Origin: Salinicola halophilus
GTDB lineage: Bacteria > Pseudomonadota > Gammaproteobacteria > Pseudomonadales > Halomonadaceae
DNA: 64,000 bases
Direction of reading: 5' to 3'
Assembly: GCF_003206155.1 (NCBI RefSeq)
Contig: NZ_PZJV01000006.1
Coordinates: forward strand, 465,925-529,924
Shown here: positions 34,809-44,183 of the stretch, piece after piece
How the letters are laid out: each line of letters opens with the position of its first letter
Position numbering within the stretch: the stretch's first letter is position 1
Translations under genes and position numbers: made by a program
Notes under the pieces: generated by a model
The model's input: the letters and a program-made list of their open reading frames with translations, nothing else
Database searches by the model: none
Told to the model about the DNA's origin: nothing

Positions 34809-36071
34809 ATGTTCGGTACCACGTCGAATCTTCCCCCGCGTGTCGACAGCTGGCTCGACCGGCCGGCGCACCATCACTGGCTCGAAAGCGAAGGCCAGCG
34901 CCTGCTCGCCTTCTATCGCGCCTCGCGCCATCCCGAGTGCGGCTTCGCGGCGCTGGACGACGACGGTCGTCTGCCGGACGACGCCGAACCCGACACCATG
35001 ATCACCGCGCGGATGACGCACTGCTTCGCGCTGGCGGCCATGCGTGGCGAGCCCGGCGCGATGCCGCTGGTCGCCCACGGCGTGGCGGCGTTGAAGGGCG
35101 AGCTGCGCGATGCCACCCACGGCGGCTGGTACGGCGCCCGCCCCGGTCCAAAGACGCCGGCCACCAAGCAGGCGTACATCCACGCCTTCGTCGCCCTCGC
35201 TGCGGCCAGCGCCTGGCAGGCGGGTGACGAGGACGCCGAGACACTGCTCGACGACATCGTCGAGGTGATCGAAGAGCGCTTCTGGGACGAAAACGAAGGG
35301 CGGCTGCGCGAGGGCTTCTCCCGCGACTGGAGCGAGGACGAGGCCTACCGCGGCGGCAACAGCAACATGCACGCCACCGAGGCATTCCTGCAGCTCGCCG
35401 ACGTGCTCGACGACCCCAAGTGGCGGGCGAGGGCGCTCTCCATCGTCGAGAAAATCATCCATCGTCACGCCGAGCCCAACGGCTACCGCGTGGTCGAGCA
35501 CTTCGACAGCGAGTGGAACGAGTGGCGTGGCTACAATCACGACAACCCCAAGGACCCGTTTCGGCCCTACGGGGCCACACCCGGGCACGCGTTCGAGTGG
35601 GCGCGGCTGATGCTGCATCTCGAAGGCGGCCTGCTGCGTCACGGCGAGAGCGTGCCGGGATGGCTGCTGGAGGACGCGCGCGGGCTGTTCCACCGCGCCA
35701 CCGAGCTCGCCTGGCACGTCGACGGCGAACCCGGGCTTATCTACACCCACGACTGGGACAACCAGCCCGTGGTGTTTGAGCGCATGCACTGGACGCTCGC
35801 CGAAGCCGCCGGCACCGCTGCGCTACTGCTCAAGCGCACCGGCGATGAAGTCTACGAAGTGTGGTATCGCCGGTTCTGGGACTACATCGACCGCTTTATG
35901 ATCGACCGGGAGCGGGGCAGCTGGTGGCAGGAGCTCGACCGCTACAACAGGCCCTCCAGCGAGGTGTGGTCCGGCAAACCGGATCTCTATCACGCCTATC
36001 AGGCGACGCTGCTGCCGCGTCTGCCGATCTCGCCCACGATGGCACGCGCCATCGCCGAGGGGGCGCTGTAG
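34809..36071 (+). CDS. AGE-family sugar isomerase (YihS/mannose isomerase-like)
   Basis: 420 residues. Alpha/alpha barrel of the AGE superfamily: TARMTHCFALAAMRG, HGGWYG, the catalytic His pair in YGATPGHAFEWARLML and RMHWTLAEAAGTAALL, and DLYHAYQATLLPR near the C-terminus. YihS isomerises sulfoquinovose and mannose; mannose/fructose interconversion is the more likely role, as no sulfoquinovose genes are nearby. ATG 34809 is preferred; a GTG at 34779 is possible. Confidence 0.85.
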   Translation: MFGTTSNLPPRVDSWLDRPAHHHWLESEGQRLLAFYRASRHPECGFAALDDDGRLPDDAEPDTMITARMTHCFALAAMRGEPGAMPLVAHGVAALKGELRDATHGGWYGARPGPKTPATKQAYIHAFVALAAASAWQAGDEDAETLLDDIVEVIEERFWDENEGRLREGFSRDWSEDEAYRGGNSNMHATEAFLQLADVLDDPKWRARALSIVEKIIHRHAEPNGYRVVEHFDSEWNEWRGYNHDNPKDPFRPYGATPGHAFEWARLMLHLEGGLLRHGESVPGWLLEDARGLFHRATELAWHVDGEPGLIYTHDWDNQPVVFERMHWTLAEAAGTAALLLKRTGDEVYEVWYRRFWDYIDRFMIDRERGSWWQELDRYNRPSSEVWSGKPDLYHAYQATLLPRLPISPTMARAIAEGAL

Positions 36072-36183
36072 GCTGTCAAAGGCTCACTACGCTGCTCCCT
36101 GGCATCAAACGGTGGCCGCCAGCTTGGCACCGGTCATGCGCTAACGTGCCAGCAGTCAGCGCCACCATGGACGAGAGGAAGAC

Positions 36184-36219
36184 AATCGCCCCCAACGGTC
36201 GAGACCGTTCGGGGCGATT
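36184..36219. terminator. Bidirectional terminator between isomerase and siderophore receptor
   Basis: AATCGCCCC...ACGGTC and GACCGT...GGGGCGATT form an extended stem of about 17 bp. Placed between converging genes it can stop both. Confidence 0.8.
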
Positions 36220-36238
36220 GCGTACGCGATCATCGGCG

Positions 36239-38377
36239 TTACCAGCGGTAGCTGACTTTCGCGCGAACCTCGCGGCCTGCGTTGTAGTAGTTGGCTGTAC
36301 CCGTGCCGACGACGTGCTGTTCATCGAAGATGTTGCTGACATTGACCGTGAAATCGGTGTTCTGAACGATCCGGTAATCGAAGGCCGCATCGAACAGCGT
36401 GGCCGAGTCACTCTTCGACGTATTGGCAGCGTCGTAGTAGTAGCCATCGGTGTAGCGGGCGCCCAGGCCGACGCTCATGTCTTCCCCGGGTAGCGTGTAA
36501 TAGCCCCACAGTTTGGCGGTGTGTTTCGGGGCGGTCTGGAGCGCGTTGCCCTCGATCGAGGTGCCATCGGTGAGCGTCCCCTTTTCGACTTCCGCATCCA
36601 GATAGGAGTAGCCACCGACGAGGCTCAGGTTGTCGGCCAGCTCCGCCTTGGCTTCCAGGTCGAGCCCGCGCGCCCGCGACTGGCCGACGGTCTGCTGATC
36701 GATGGCGCCGTTGTCCTGGACCACGGCAATCGTCACATCGTCTCTTTCGAGGTTGTACACCGCCGCCGAGAACTGCGCGTTCATCCCGTCGGGCGAGTAC
36801 TTCACGCCGATCTCCTGCTGCTCTCCGCGTTCCGGCGTGACACCGATTTCCGGCGGTGCGACCGACTCGACGTAGCTGACGTAGGTGGAGAGCTCGTCGT
36901 TGACGATATAGGTCAGCGCACCGCGGAAGGTGGTTTCCGAGAAATCGTCGCTGTCATCGAACCCTTCACCGTAGGATGCCCCCTCGCTGGAAAGATCCAT
37001 CGAATCATTGCGCACGCCGGCGCTCAGGACGAAGCGATCGTAAAAGGAGAGGTTCTGGGTCAGGAACACCGAACGGGTTTTAAAATCCTGGTCCTCGTAC
37101 CGATAGGTCGTCAGCTCGTCGGGGCCGCCGGTATAGGTCGGGTCAGCGATGTCGATCGGCGTCGCATTCCCGTAGATCGACTGCGTATCGGTCGAGGCGT
37201 CGCGGTACTCGACACCGCCGAGGGTGCTGCTGTCGATCTCGCCGAAGCTGTCATCGTATTGCAGGATCGTATTGCCGATGAACTCCTGCGCTTCGGTATC
37301 GGTACCGAAGTAGTCGCGGTTCACGACCGTGCCGGTGCGCGCAGCGACATCGTTGATATAGACGTACTGAAAATTGTCTTCCAGATCGCTGTAGCGCAGG
37401 TTGGCGCGCAGCGTCAGGCCATTGTCGAAGTCGTGGCGAAGCTGGCCGGTCACGCTGGTGCGGTCGACATCCTGGTCGTTGAAGCCGGGTTCGCCGAAGA
37501 AGTCGTCGCGATCGTACTCTTTGTCGAGCGGATAACCGCCGCTGTTGGGTGTGTCGTCGCGACTGAGATAATCCACGATCAGCGTCGCTGTGGTCTGATC
37601 CGTGGGCTCCCAGGTCAGTCCCCCCATCAGCAGCCCGTTGTTGTCCTCCGAGCGATCGTACTCGCGGTCGCTGTCCTGAATCTTGCCGGTCAAGCGATAG
37701 GCGAGCGTCTGGCCCGAGTCCACGACGTCGCCGACGTCGAGGCCGGCTTCCTTGTGATCGAACGAGCCGTAGGAGAGAAAGCCGTTGCCGAAGCGCTCGA
37801 ACCGCGGACGTTTGCTGACGAAGTTGACCGAGCCGCCAGGGTCGGCAGGGCCGAACAGCGTGGAGTTCGCCCCACGCAGCACTTCGACACGCTCGTAGGC
37901 GTAGGGATCTTCGCGCACGCCACGCATGGAGCCGAGCGTCATACCGTCGCGATACGTGGTCGCCTGGAAGCCGCGAATCTGGAAATAGTCATTGCGGTCA
38001 TCGGAGCCGTAGTAGCCCGAGACGACGCCGGGTGTGTACTGCAGCACCTCCTCGGTCGTCTGAGCGGCGCGCTGTTCGATCTCTTTCTGGGTAATCACCG
38101 AGACGGAGGCGGGGGTGTCCTGAAGGCTCGTGGCGACTTTCCCGCCGACCGACAGTTCACGTGCCACAACGGTATCGGCATCGTTATCGGCGGGTGCCTG
38201 AGCGTTGACGATGACCGGGGATAGACGGTACGTCCCATCGTCGCTCTGTGTCTGCTGGGCATGACTGGTAGCGGGAAGGGTGAATAGTGCCGAGCCACAG
38301 AGAATCGCCGTCGTGGTGTGGTGCCACCAGGTCGAATTCTCGCGACTCACGATCGGGCGATTGCGACCGCTCATCAT
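36239..38377 (-). CDS. TonB-dependent siderophore receptor
   Basis: 712 residues. Signal peptide (cleavage near SHA-QQ), plug domain with DTPASVSVITQKEIEQRA, TPGVVSGYYGSDDRNDYFQIRGF, RVEVLRGANSTLFGPADPGGSVNFVSKRP, a 22-strand barrel and a terminal aromatic strand REVRAKVSYRW. It is in the FhuA/FoxA/FpvA-type subgroup and so most likely imports a ferric hydroxamate or similar siderophore. ATG 38377 follows GGGGAA. A Fur box lies about 90 bases upstream, so iron represses it. No adjacent ABC transporter genes are seen. Confidence 0.93.
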   Translation of the reverse strand: MMSGRNRPIVSRENSTWWHHTTTAILCGSALFTLPATSHAQQTQSDDGTYRLSPVIVNAQAPADNDADTVVARELSVGGKVATSLQDTPASVSVITQKEIEQRAAQTTEEVLQYTPGVVSGYYGSDDRNDYFQIRGFQATTYRDGMTLGSMRGVREDPYAYERVEVLRGANSTLFGPADPGGSVNFVSKRPRFERFGNGFLSYGSFDHKEAGLDVGDVVDSGQTLAYRLTGKIQDSDREYDRSEDNNGLLMGGLTWEPTDQTTATLIVDYLSRDDTPNSGGYPLDKEYDRDDFFGEPGFNDQDVDRTSVTGQLRHDFDNGLTLRANLRYSDLEDNFQYVYINDVAARTGTVVNRDYFGTDTEAQEFIGNTILQYDDSFGEIDSSTLGGVEYRDASTDTQSIYGNATPIDIADPTYTGGPDELTTYRYEDQDFKTRSVFLTQNLSFYDRFVLSAGVRNDSMDLSSEGASYGEGFDDSDDFSETTFRGALTYIVNDELSTYVSYVESVAPPEIGVTPERGEQQEIGVKYSPDGMNAQFSAAVYNLERDDVTIAVVQDNGAIDQQTVGQSRARGLDLEAKAELADNLSLVGGYSYLDAEVEKGTLTDGTSIEGNALQTAPKHTAKLWGYYTLPGEDMSVGLGARYTDGYYYDAANTSKSDSATLFDAAFDYRIVQNTDFTVNVSNIFDEQHVVGTGTANYYNAGREVRAKVSYRW

Positions 38378-38469
38378 GATGTTCCCCAAAGTGATTGATC
38401 CCTTGTCGTCTAACCCGCGGTTTTTTATGGGCGGGCGCAGGGATTATCCGCAGGGGGGAGTCGTCGGTC

Positions 38470-38488
38470 AATAATGATAATTTTTCTC
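38470..38488. promoter_or_regulatory. Fur box upstream of siderophore receptor
   Basis: AATAATGATAATTTTTCTC matches 15 of 19 bases of the Fur consensus GATAATGATAATCATTATC, 92 bases before the receptor start. Confidence 0.8.
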
Positions 38489-38629
38489 AGTTGCATTCGC
38501 GTTTGTGGCCGGGTTCTCGTGTATTCACAAGGTCCTGCGTCGTCATGGCCGCGTGACTCGGCCATGTGAGGGGCGGTGGGGAAGCGCTTTGGCGATTCGT
38601 CGGGTCGCGTCGGTGCTCGGCTGCAGCGT

Positions 38630-39652
38630 TCAGGCGCTCTCCCTTACCACCAGCCTCACGCCAAGATCGAGCCGTCGCGCGTCGCCATCGATTCGTCGGG
38701 TGAGGCTGTCGAGCAGCAGGCGTGCGGTGCGCCGGCCGATCTCGTGGCGCGGCGGCTCGATGGTGGTCAGCGGGGGGACCGTGCTGGCGGTAAAATCGAG
38801 ATTGCCGAATCCCGCCACCGCGACACGCGCAGGGATCGCAAGCCCCTGACGCTGACACTCGAACAGCACGCCGAGCGCGACCATGTCGTTGGAGCAGGCG
38901 ATCGCCTCTATCTCGGGGTGCGCCTCGAGCAGCTCGCCGGTGAGCCGACCGGTCTCTTCGGCGTGGCTGCGTCCGCTCAGTTGCTGCAGCACGACCGTGC
39001 CACCGGCGGCCTCGACGGTATCGCGAAAGCCGTGGTAGCGATTCTGTGCACGCACGTCGCGCTGGAAATGGGTACTGACGAACGCCGTACGGCGCCGCCC
39101 CTGCGCCAGCAGGTGCTCGGCGATCAATCGGCCGCAGGCGTGGTGTGAAAACCCCACCACCATGTCGAGTCCCGGCTGACCGTAGTCCCACATTTCGACC
39201 ACCGGGGTTGCGCTCTGTGAAAGCAGTGCATGCGTCTTGCGGCTATGACCGAAGCCCGTCAGCACCAGTCCGGCCGGGTTCCAGCTCAGAATCGAGCGAA
39301 CCAGTTCCTCCTCCCGTGCCTCGTCGAACTCCGTATTGCCGATCAGCAGCTGATAGCCGGCGTCACGCAGATGGCGCTCCAGCGTCTCCAGCGTTTCGGA
39401 GAAAAAGGAGTTCGTCACCGTCGGCACCAGCACGCCGATCACCCGCGAGCGCGACGAGGCGAGCCCCCCCGCCATCACGTTGGGCAGGTAGCCCAGCCGA
39501 TCGATCGCCGACTGGATCTGTTCGGCGCGGTGGGCGGAGACCTCGTCGGGCCGGCGCAGATAGAGCGATACCGTGCTCGGCGAGACGTCGGCGAGACGGG
39601 CGACCTCGCCCATGGTGACCCGCTGTGATCCGCGGCGCTGTCGCTTGGCCAA
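38630..39652 (-). CDS. LacI-family transcription regulator
   Basis: 340 residues. N-terminal HTH TMGEVARLADVSPSTVSLYLRRPDEVSAHRAEQI, hinge helix, then a periplasmic-binding fold (VLVPTVTNSFFSETLETLERHL...IACSNDMVALGVLFECQRQG). It is closest in feel to GntR-type LacI repressors of sugar acid pathways. A TTG start at 39652 is chosen because AGGAGA sits 9 bases upstream. It is divergent from the tctCBA operon and probably binds the palindromes at 39894 and 39992. Confidence 0.9.
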   Translation of the reverse strand: MAKRQRRGSQRVTMGEVARLADVSPSTVSLYLRRPDEVSAHRAEQIQSAIDRLGYLPNVMAGGLASSRSRVIGVLVPTVTNSFFSETLETLERHLRDAGYQLLIGNTEFDEAREEELVRSILSWNPAGLVLTGFGHSRKTHALLSQSATPVVEMWDYGQPGLDMVVGFSHHACGRLIAEHLLAQGRRRTAFVSTHFQRDVRAQNRYHGFRDTVEAAGGTVVLQQLSGRSHAEETGRLTGELLEAHPEIEAIACSNDMVALGVLFECQRQGLAIPARVAVAGFGNLDFTASTVPPLTTIEPPRHEIGRRTARLLLDSLTRRIDGDARRLDLGVRLVVRESA

Positions 39653-39893
39653 ACTGGCACTCTCCTGTCGTCGTGGTCGGCCGCGCTGGCCGCGGCGGCG
39701 GCCCTCATTGCCGAGCGTGATGAACTCATGCCTCGGAAGTCGATAAGCTCATGACGCTTTCGTCGTTCCCTTTCGCGTCTGGCGCGATAGTCTACCCACT
39801 CGAGCCGGTGGCGTGATCCCGGTACCGATCCCTGCGGCGCAAGATTGGGCTCATCTTACGACGAATGGACGATAGGCAGTCATTGTCGCACGT

Positions 39894-39913
39894 AAATCGT
39901 AGCGCTACGATTT
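39894..39913. promoter_or_regulatory. Perfect 20-bp operator palindrome (main)
   Basis: AAATCGTAGCGCTACGATTT is a perfect palindrome with the central GC of LacI-family sites. It overlaps the spacer and -10 of the predicted tct promoter, so binding would block transcription. Confidence 0.8.
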
Positions 39914-39991
39914 CGGTCCCTATCGAGTCGCGCCGATTGTCGAAAGCCTTGCCTGATCTCGATCAACGAATCCTCGCGCTGGCGTCGTCGC

Positions 39992-40011
39992 CAATCGCAG
40001 CGCTACGAAAC
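39992..40011. promoter_or_regulatory. Auxiliary operator palindrome
   Basis: CAATCGCAGCGCTACGAAAC matches the main operator at 16 of 20 bases. Its centre is 98 bp from the main one, suitable for looping, just before the tctC SD. Confidence 0.7.
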
Positions 40012-40021
40012 GGAGTCCGAT

Positions 40022-40948
40022 ATGAACGCTCTGCGTCACTCTCTCGTCGCCGTCGCCCTCGTCGGTATCACGCAGTCGGCTGCCGCCGACAATCTGGATA
40101 TCGTCGTGCCCTTCGCCGCCGGCGGTGCCACCGATATCGTCGCCCGCAGTTTCGAACCCATCTTCTCCGAGCAGCTCGGCGTCACCTCGGTGATCCGCAA
40201 CGTCGCCGGCGCAAGCGCCACGGTAGGCACGGCAGAGGTCGCCGACAGCGAGGGCAACCCCAACATCATCGGCTACGAGCCGGCCGGCGCGCTCTCGATC
40301 CAACCGTCGCTCAAGGATCTTCCCTACGGCCCGGACAGCTTCACCTATGTCTGCCGTACGGTCTCCAACCCGATGTTCCTCATGGTGTCGAAGGATTCCG
40401 ACATCGATTCCATCGATCAGCTCATCGAGGAGTCCCAGGAGTATCCGTTCCTCTACGGTTCATCCGGTCCGGGCACGCTTCCTCATCTCGCCATGGCCGC
40501 ACTCACCGTCAAGAGCGACCTGCAGGCCCAGCACGTGCCCTACAGCGGCTCCGGCCCGGCAATGAACGCACTCGCCGGCAACGAGATTCAGATCATGGCC
40601 GACACCGAGACCATTCTCGAGAACTACGACCTCAAGCCGCTGGCGGTCTTCGCCGAGGAGCGCATCGAGGGCTACGACGATGTGCCGACCTTCGGTGAAC
40701 TCGGCATGCAGGATCTCGATTTCGCCGTCTGGCAGGGGATCGTCGCACCCAAGGGTATTTCCCAAGAACGTGCCGACGAATTCGCCGAGGCCTGCCGGGC
40801 GACCGTCGAGTCGGATCGCTTCGAGACGTTTGCGGACAAGGCGAAGGCGAACATTGCCTATCTCGGTGCCGAGGAGTTCGAGGCATTCGTCGCACGCCGC
40901 GTCGAGATCAACAAGCAGGTACTGAAGGACGCCGGGCTGGCCGAGTAG
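40022..40948 (+). CDS. tctC: Tripartite tricarboxylate transporter substrate-binding protein (TctC/Bug)
   Basis: 308 residues. Signal peptide (cleavage near AAA-DN), then IVVPFAAGGATDIVARSF, the Bug-family ligand pocket start, ASATVGTAEVADS, GPGTLPHLAMAAL and a final LKDAGL. Binds a carboxylate substrate in the periplasm and delivers it to TctAB. First gene of a five-gene operon that lies behind the LacI operators. Confidence 0.92.
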   Translation: MNALRHSLVAVALVGITQSAAADNLDIVVPFAAGGATDIVARSFEPIFSEQLGVTSVIRNVAGASATVGTAEVADSEGNPNIIGYEPAGALSIQPSLKDLPYGPDSFTYVCRTVSNPMFLMVSKDSDIDSIDQLIEESQEYPFLYGSSGPGTLPHLAMAALTVKSDLQAQHVPYSGSGPAMNALAGNEIQIMADTETILENYDLKPLAVFAEERIEGYDDVPTFGELGMQDLDFAVWQGIVAPKGISQERADEFAEACRATVESDRFETFADKAKANIAYLGAEEFEAFVARRVEINKQVLKDAGLAE

Positions 40949-40988
40949 CCATGCGCTCGCCGGTTCGCCTGTCACCCAAGGAGTCGGT

Positions 40989-41426
40989 ATGACGTCGACG
41001 CTGTTTCACCCTCGAGTCCTCACCGCTCTCGCGCTGCTGCTCGTCGGCGCGGGGCTGTCGGTCACGGCCTGGCAGGGCCCGGCTGATGCCATGCTGGTGC
41101 CGCGGTTCGTACTGGCGATCTGGTGCGCGGCGGCGCTGGTGGTGCTGATCGGCGAGCTGATTCGTCGCGCGCCGATGCCGAGAGTCTCACGCTCGCCGCT
41201 GCCGCTATTGATGGCGGCGGTGCTGATCGCGGCCGTCGCCACGGCGAGTCTCGGCTTTTTGATTCCGGTACTGCCGCTGGTGGCGCTGACGCTTTGGCTC
41301 TTTCGCGTTCGCCAGCCGCTGTGGCTCGCGCTGGGCACGCTGATTCTCGGCGGCGGGCTCTGGTTTCTGTTCCACCACGTGCTGCTGATCCGGCTGCCGA
41401 CGCTGCTGACCAACGGTCTGATCTGA
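40989..41426 (+). CDS. tctB: Tripartite tricarboxylate transporter small membrane subunit
   Basis: 145 residues with four hydrophobic segments (VLTALALLLVGAGLSVTAW; FVLAIWCAAALVVLIGELI; LLMAAVLIAAVATASLGFLIPVLPLVALTLWLF; LALGTLILGGGLWFLFHHVL). It matches TctB in length and position between tctC and tctA. Confidence 0.88.
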   Translation: MTSTLFHPRVLTALALLLVGAGLSVTAWQGPADAMLVPRFVLAIWCAAALVVLIGELIRRAPMPRVSRSPLPLLMAAVLIAAVATASLGFLIPVLPLVALTLWLFRVRQPLWLALGTLILGGGLWFLFHHVLLIRLPTLLTNGLI

Positions 41427-41444
41427 CCTTCGGAGACCATCGAG

Positions 41445-42953
41445 ATGGACATCGTTCTTGCGGCGGCAGCGGACGCCTTTACCTGGCAGGCGCTGCTCGC
41501 CATCGTCATCGGTACCTGGGCCGGCATCATCATCGGTGGCCTGCCCGGGCTCGGCTCGGTCGTCGGGCTGACGATCTTTCTGCCGTTCACCTTCGGCATG
41601 GATGTCATCACCAGCATGGCGCTGCTGATCGGGGTCTACTGCGGCTCCGTCTACGGCGGCTCGATCACCGCGATTCTGATCAACACGCCGGGCACGCCGC
41701 AGGCGGCGGCTACCACCTTCGACGGCTATCCGATGACCCAGCAGGGGCGGGTGGGTGAAGCGCTGGGCTGGGCGACCTTCGCCTCGTTCTTCGGCGGGGT
41801 GCTGTCGTGCGTCATGCTGATCATCGGTGCGCCGCAGTTGGCGAAATTCGCGGTCAACTTCGGCTCCATCGAGGTGTTCGCGCTGGTCTGTCTCGCCATG
41901 CTCTGCATCGTGGGTGTCTCCCAGGGCAGCACGCTCAAGGGCATCCTCTGCGGCATGATGGGTTTTCTGTTCTCGATGGTGGGCAGCGATCCCATCACCG
42001 GGGCGGATCGCTTCACCTTCGGCCAGTATGCGCTGAGCTCCGGACTGACACTGATCCCGGTGGTGGTCGGCGCCTTTGCGCTGTCGGAAGTGTTCGTGCG
42101 CTTTGCGAGCCGCGACGACGAAGCGGCGCGCATCCCCGAGGCGCGGCTCACATTCCCCGGCCTGCGCGACATCGGCCGACGCCTGATCGAACTGATCCGC
42201 GGTTCGTTCATCGGCGGGCTCATCGGGGCGCTGCCGGGCACCGGCGCGGCGGCGGCGGCCTTCATCAGCTACGCCTCGGCGCAGAAGTTATCCCCTAGAC
42301 GCAAGAATCTGGGCAAGGGCGAGCCGGACGGGATCATCGCTTCGGAGTCTTCCAACAACGCCGTCACCGGCAGCTCGTTCATCCCTACGCTTGCGCTCGG
42401 CATTCCCGGCGACGTGGTCACGGCGATGATGATGGGCGCGATGGTGATTCACGGCATCACGCCGGGGGTTCGGCTGATGGCGGATCAGGCGCAGACGGTC
42501 TATTCGCTCTTCGTGGTGCTGATCATCGTCAACGTGGCGATGCTGATTCTCAGCAAACCCTCGGTCGGCCTCTTTCGCTATCTGTTCAAGCTGCCGCAGG
42601 GCTTCGTGATGGGCGGCATCGTGATGTTCAGCTTCATCGGCGCGGTCTCGGTGCGCGGCAACCCGCTGGATCTGGTCGTCGCAGCCGTCACCGGTCTGCT
42701 CGCCTACGTGCTGCGCCGCGGCGGCTATCCGCTGGCGCCGCTGGTGATCGGCATGGTCCTCGGTCCCGAGCTCGAAAGCTCGCTGCGCCGCGGGCTTTTG
42801 ATCTCCCGCGGCGACTTCAGCGCCTTCTTCACCCACAGCACCATCGCCAGCGTGCTTTTTATCCTGATCGCGCTGTTCATCGCCGGCACGCTCTGGTCCG
42901 GATTCACCCAGTGGCGCAAGGACCGCGCCGCCAGCGAGAGTCCGGCCGCGTGA
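41445..42953 (+). CDS. tctA: Tripartite tricarboxylate transporter large permease
   Basis: 502 residues, about 12 transmembrane helices. TctA landmarks: GGLPGLGSVVGLTIFLPFTFGM, GVYCGSVYGGSITAILINTPGTPQAAATTFDGYPM, GALPGTGAAAAAFISYASAQ and ESSNNAVTGSSFIPTLALGIPGD. It is the main membrane channel. It lies 18 bases after tctB. Confidence 0.95.
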   Translation: MDIVLAAAADAFTWQALLAIVIGTWAGIIIGGLPGLGSVVGLTIFLPFTFGMDVITSMALLIGVYCGSVYGGSITAILINTPGTPQAAATTFDGYPMTQQGRVGEALGWATFASFFGGVLSCVMLIIGAPQLAKFAVNFGSIEVFALVCLAMLCIVGVSQGSTLKGILCGMMGFLFSMVGSDPITGADRFTFGQYALSSGLTLIPVVVGAFALSEVFVRFASRDDEAARIPEARLTFPGLRDIGRRLIELIRGSFIGGLIGALPGTGAAAAAFISYASAQKLSPRRKNLGKGEPDGIIASESSNNAVTGSSFIPTLALGIPGDVVTAMMMGAMVIHGITPGVRLMADQAQTVYSLFVVLIIVNVAMLILSKPSVGLFRYLFKLPQGFVMGGIVMFSFIGAVSVRGNPLDLVVAAVTGLLAYVLRRGGYPLAPLVIGMVLGPELESSLRRGLLISRGDFSAFFTHSTIASVLFILIALFIAGTLWSGFTQWRKDRAASESPAA

Positions 42954-43008
42954 CTCGCACGCCGACACGTTTGATGCCCGTCAAGCTATCCACCGTAGAG
43001 AGACTCTC

Positions 43009-44160
43009 ATGACCCGCGTGACCGATCTCAAGACCCATGTCCTCGCCGCGCCGCTGGCCGAGCCGTTCGCGTTCTCCCAGGGCTGGGTTCATCAGCGCAC
43101 CGCCATGCTGGTGGAGATCACCACCGACGACGGCCTGACCGGCTGGGGCGAGTGCGTCAATCACGGCCTGCAGCCGCCGCAGGTCGCTCAGGCCATGGTC
43201 GAGCACGCGCTCAAGCCGCTGGTGATCGGCCGCTCGATCTTCGACCGCGAGGTGCTGTGGGAGGCGATGTACAACCACACCCGCCCCTACGGGCAGCAGG
43301 GCGTGGCGCTGTTCGGCATCGCCGCGATCGACGTCGCGCTGTGGGATCTCGTCGGTAAGGCGCTGAATCAACCCGTGCATCGCTTGATGGGTGGGGCATT
43401 TCGTCAGCGCATCCGGCCCTACGCCACCGGCTTCTATCGTCGCGAAGGCGGTCGTTACCCCGAGGAGGTGGTCGAGGAGGCGCTGCGTCACCAGGCCAAC
43501 GGCTACCGGGCGATGAAGATCAAGACCGGCTTCGGCATCGAGGCGGACATCCGCGACATGCGTGCGGTGCGTGAAGCGGTCGGCGACGACATCGCGCTGA
43601 TGATGGACGCCAACTGTGCCTACAGCGTGCCGGCGGCACGGCGCATCCTGATGGAGCTCGAGGAGACGCGCGTGCATCTGTTCGAGGAGCCGCTGAGCCC
43701 CGAAAACCGTCACGGCTATCGCGAGCTCAAGGGGATCTCGAAAACCTGGATCGCCGCCGGCGAGAACGAATATACCCGGCTTGGCTACCGCGACTGGATC
43801 AGCGACGGGGCGCTTGACGTCATCCAGCCGGACATCGGCGCCGCCGGCGGACTCACCGAATGCCGCAAGATCGCGTCGCTCGCCCAGTCATGGCACGTGC
43901 CGGTGATGCCGCACGTCTGGGGCACGGGCATCGGCCTGGCCGCGGCGGTACAGCTGATCGCCAATCTGGCGCCTCAGCCGCTGTCGCTGACCCCGGATGA
44001 GCCCATGCTCGAATACGATCAGTCCGCGCACCCCTTCCGACAGGAACTGATTCATGGCGAGTTCGGCCTCGACGCCGACGGCCTCGTCGCGGTGCCGGAG
44101 GGGCCGGGACTGGGTATCGAGATCGATCGTTCGGTCATCGACCGCTATCGCCTCGACTGA
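43009..44160 (+). CDS. Mandelate racemase/muconate lactonizing enzyme family protein
   Basis: 383 residues. Enolase-superfamily TIM barrel: K-x-K motif MKIKTGFG, metal ligands Asp in MMDANCAYS, Glu in LFEEPLSPEN and Glu in GENEYTRLG, and the His base in MPHVWGTGIGLAA. The MR subgroup acts on sugar acids, galactarolactones or related acids. Given the TTT genes upstream, it probably begins catabolism of the imported carboxylate. The exact substrate cannot be read. Confidence 0.9.
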   Translation: MTRVTDLKTHVLAAPLAEPFAFSQGWVHQRTAMLVEITTDDGLTGWGECVNHGLQPPQVAQAMVEHALKPLVIGRSIFDREVLWEAMYNHTRPYGQQGVALFGIAAIDVALWDLVGKALNQPVHRLMGGAFRQRIRPYATGFYRREGGRYPEEVVEEALRHQANGYRAMKIKTGFGIEADIRDMRAVREAVGDDIALMMDANCAYSVPAARRILMELEETRVHLFEEPLSPENRHGYRELKGISKTWIAAGENEYTRLGYRDWISDGALDVIQPDIGAAGGLTECRKIASLAQSWHVPVMPHVWGTGIGLAAAVQLIANLAPQPLSLTPDEPMLEYDQSAHPFRQELIHGEFGLDADGLVAVPEGPGLGIEIDRSVIDRYRLD

Positions 44161-44183
44161 GCCCAACGACCCCGGAGTGTTTC

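Larger units (their letters stand above)
39653..40021. promoter_or_regulatory. Divergent regulatory region lacI / tctC
   Basis: Holds the promoter TTGTCG (39883-39888), 17 bp, TACGAT (39906-39911) and the two operator palindromes annotated separately. No gene. Confidence 0.65.

Noticed and set aside
36521-38224. 567-codon plus-strand frame opposite the siderophore receptor
   Set aside because: The minus-strand product is an unmistakable TonB receptor; the plus-strand frame is a codon-bias artefact.
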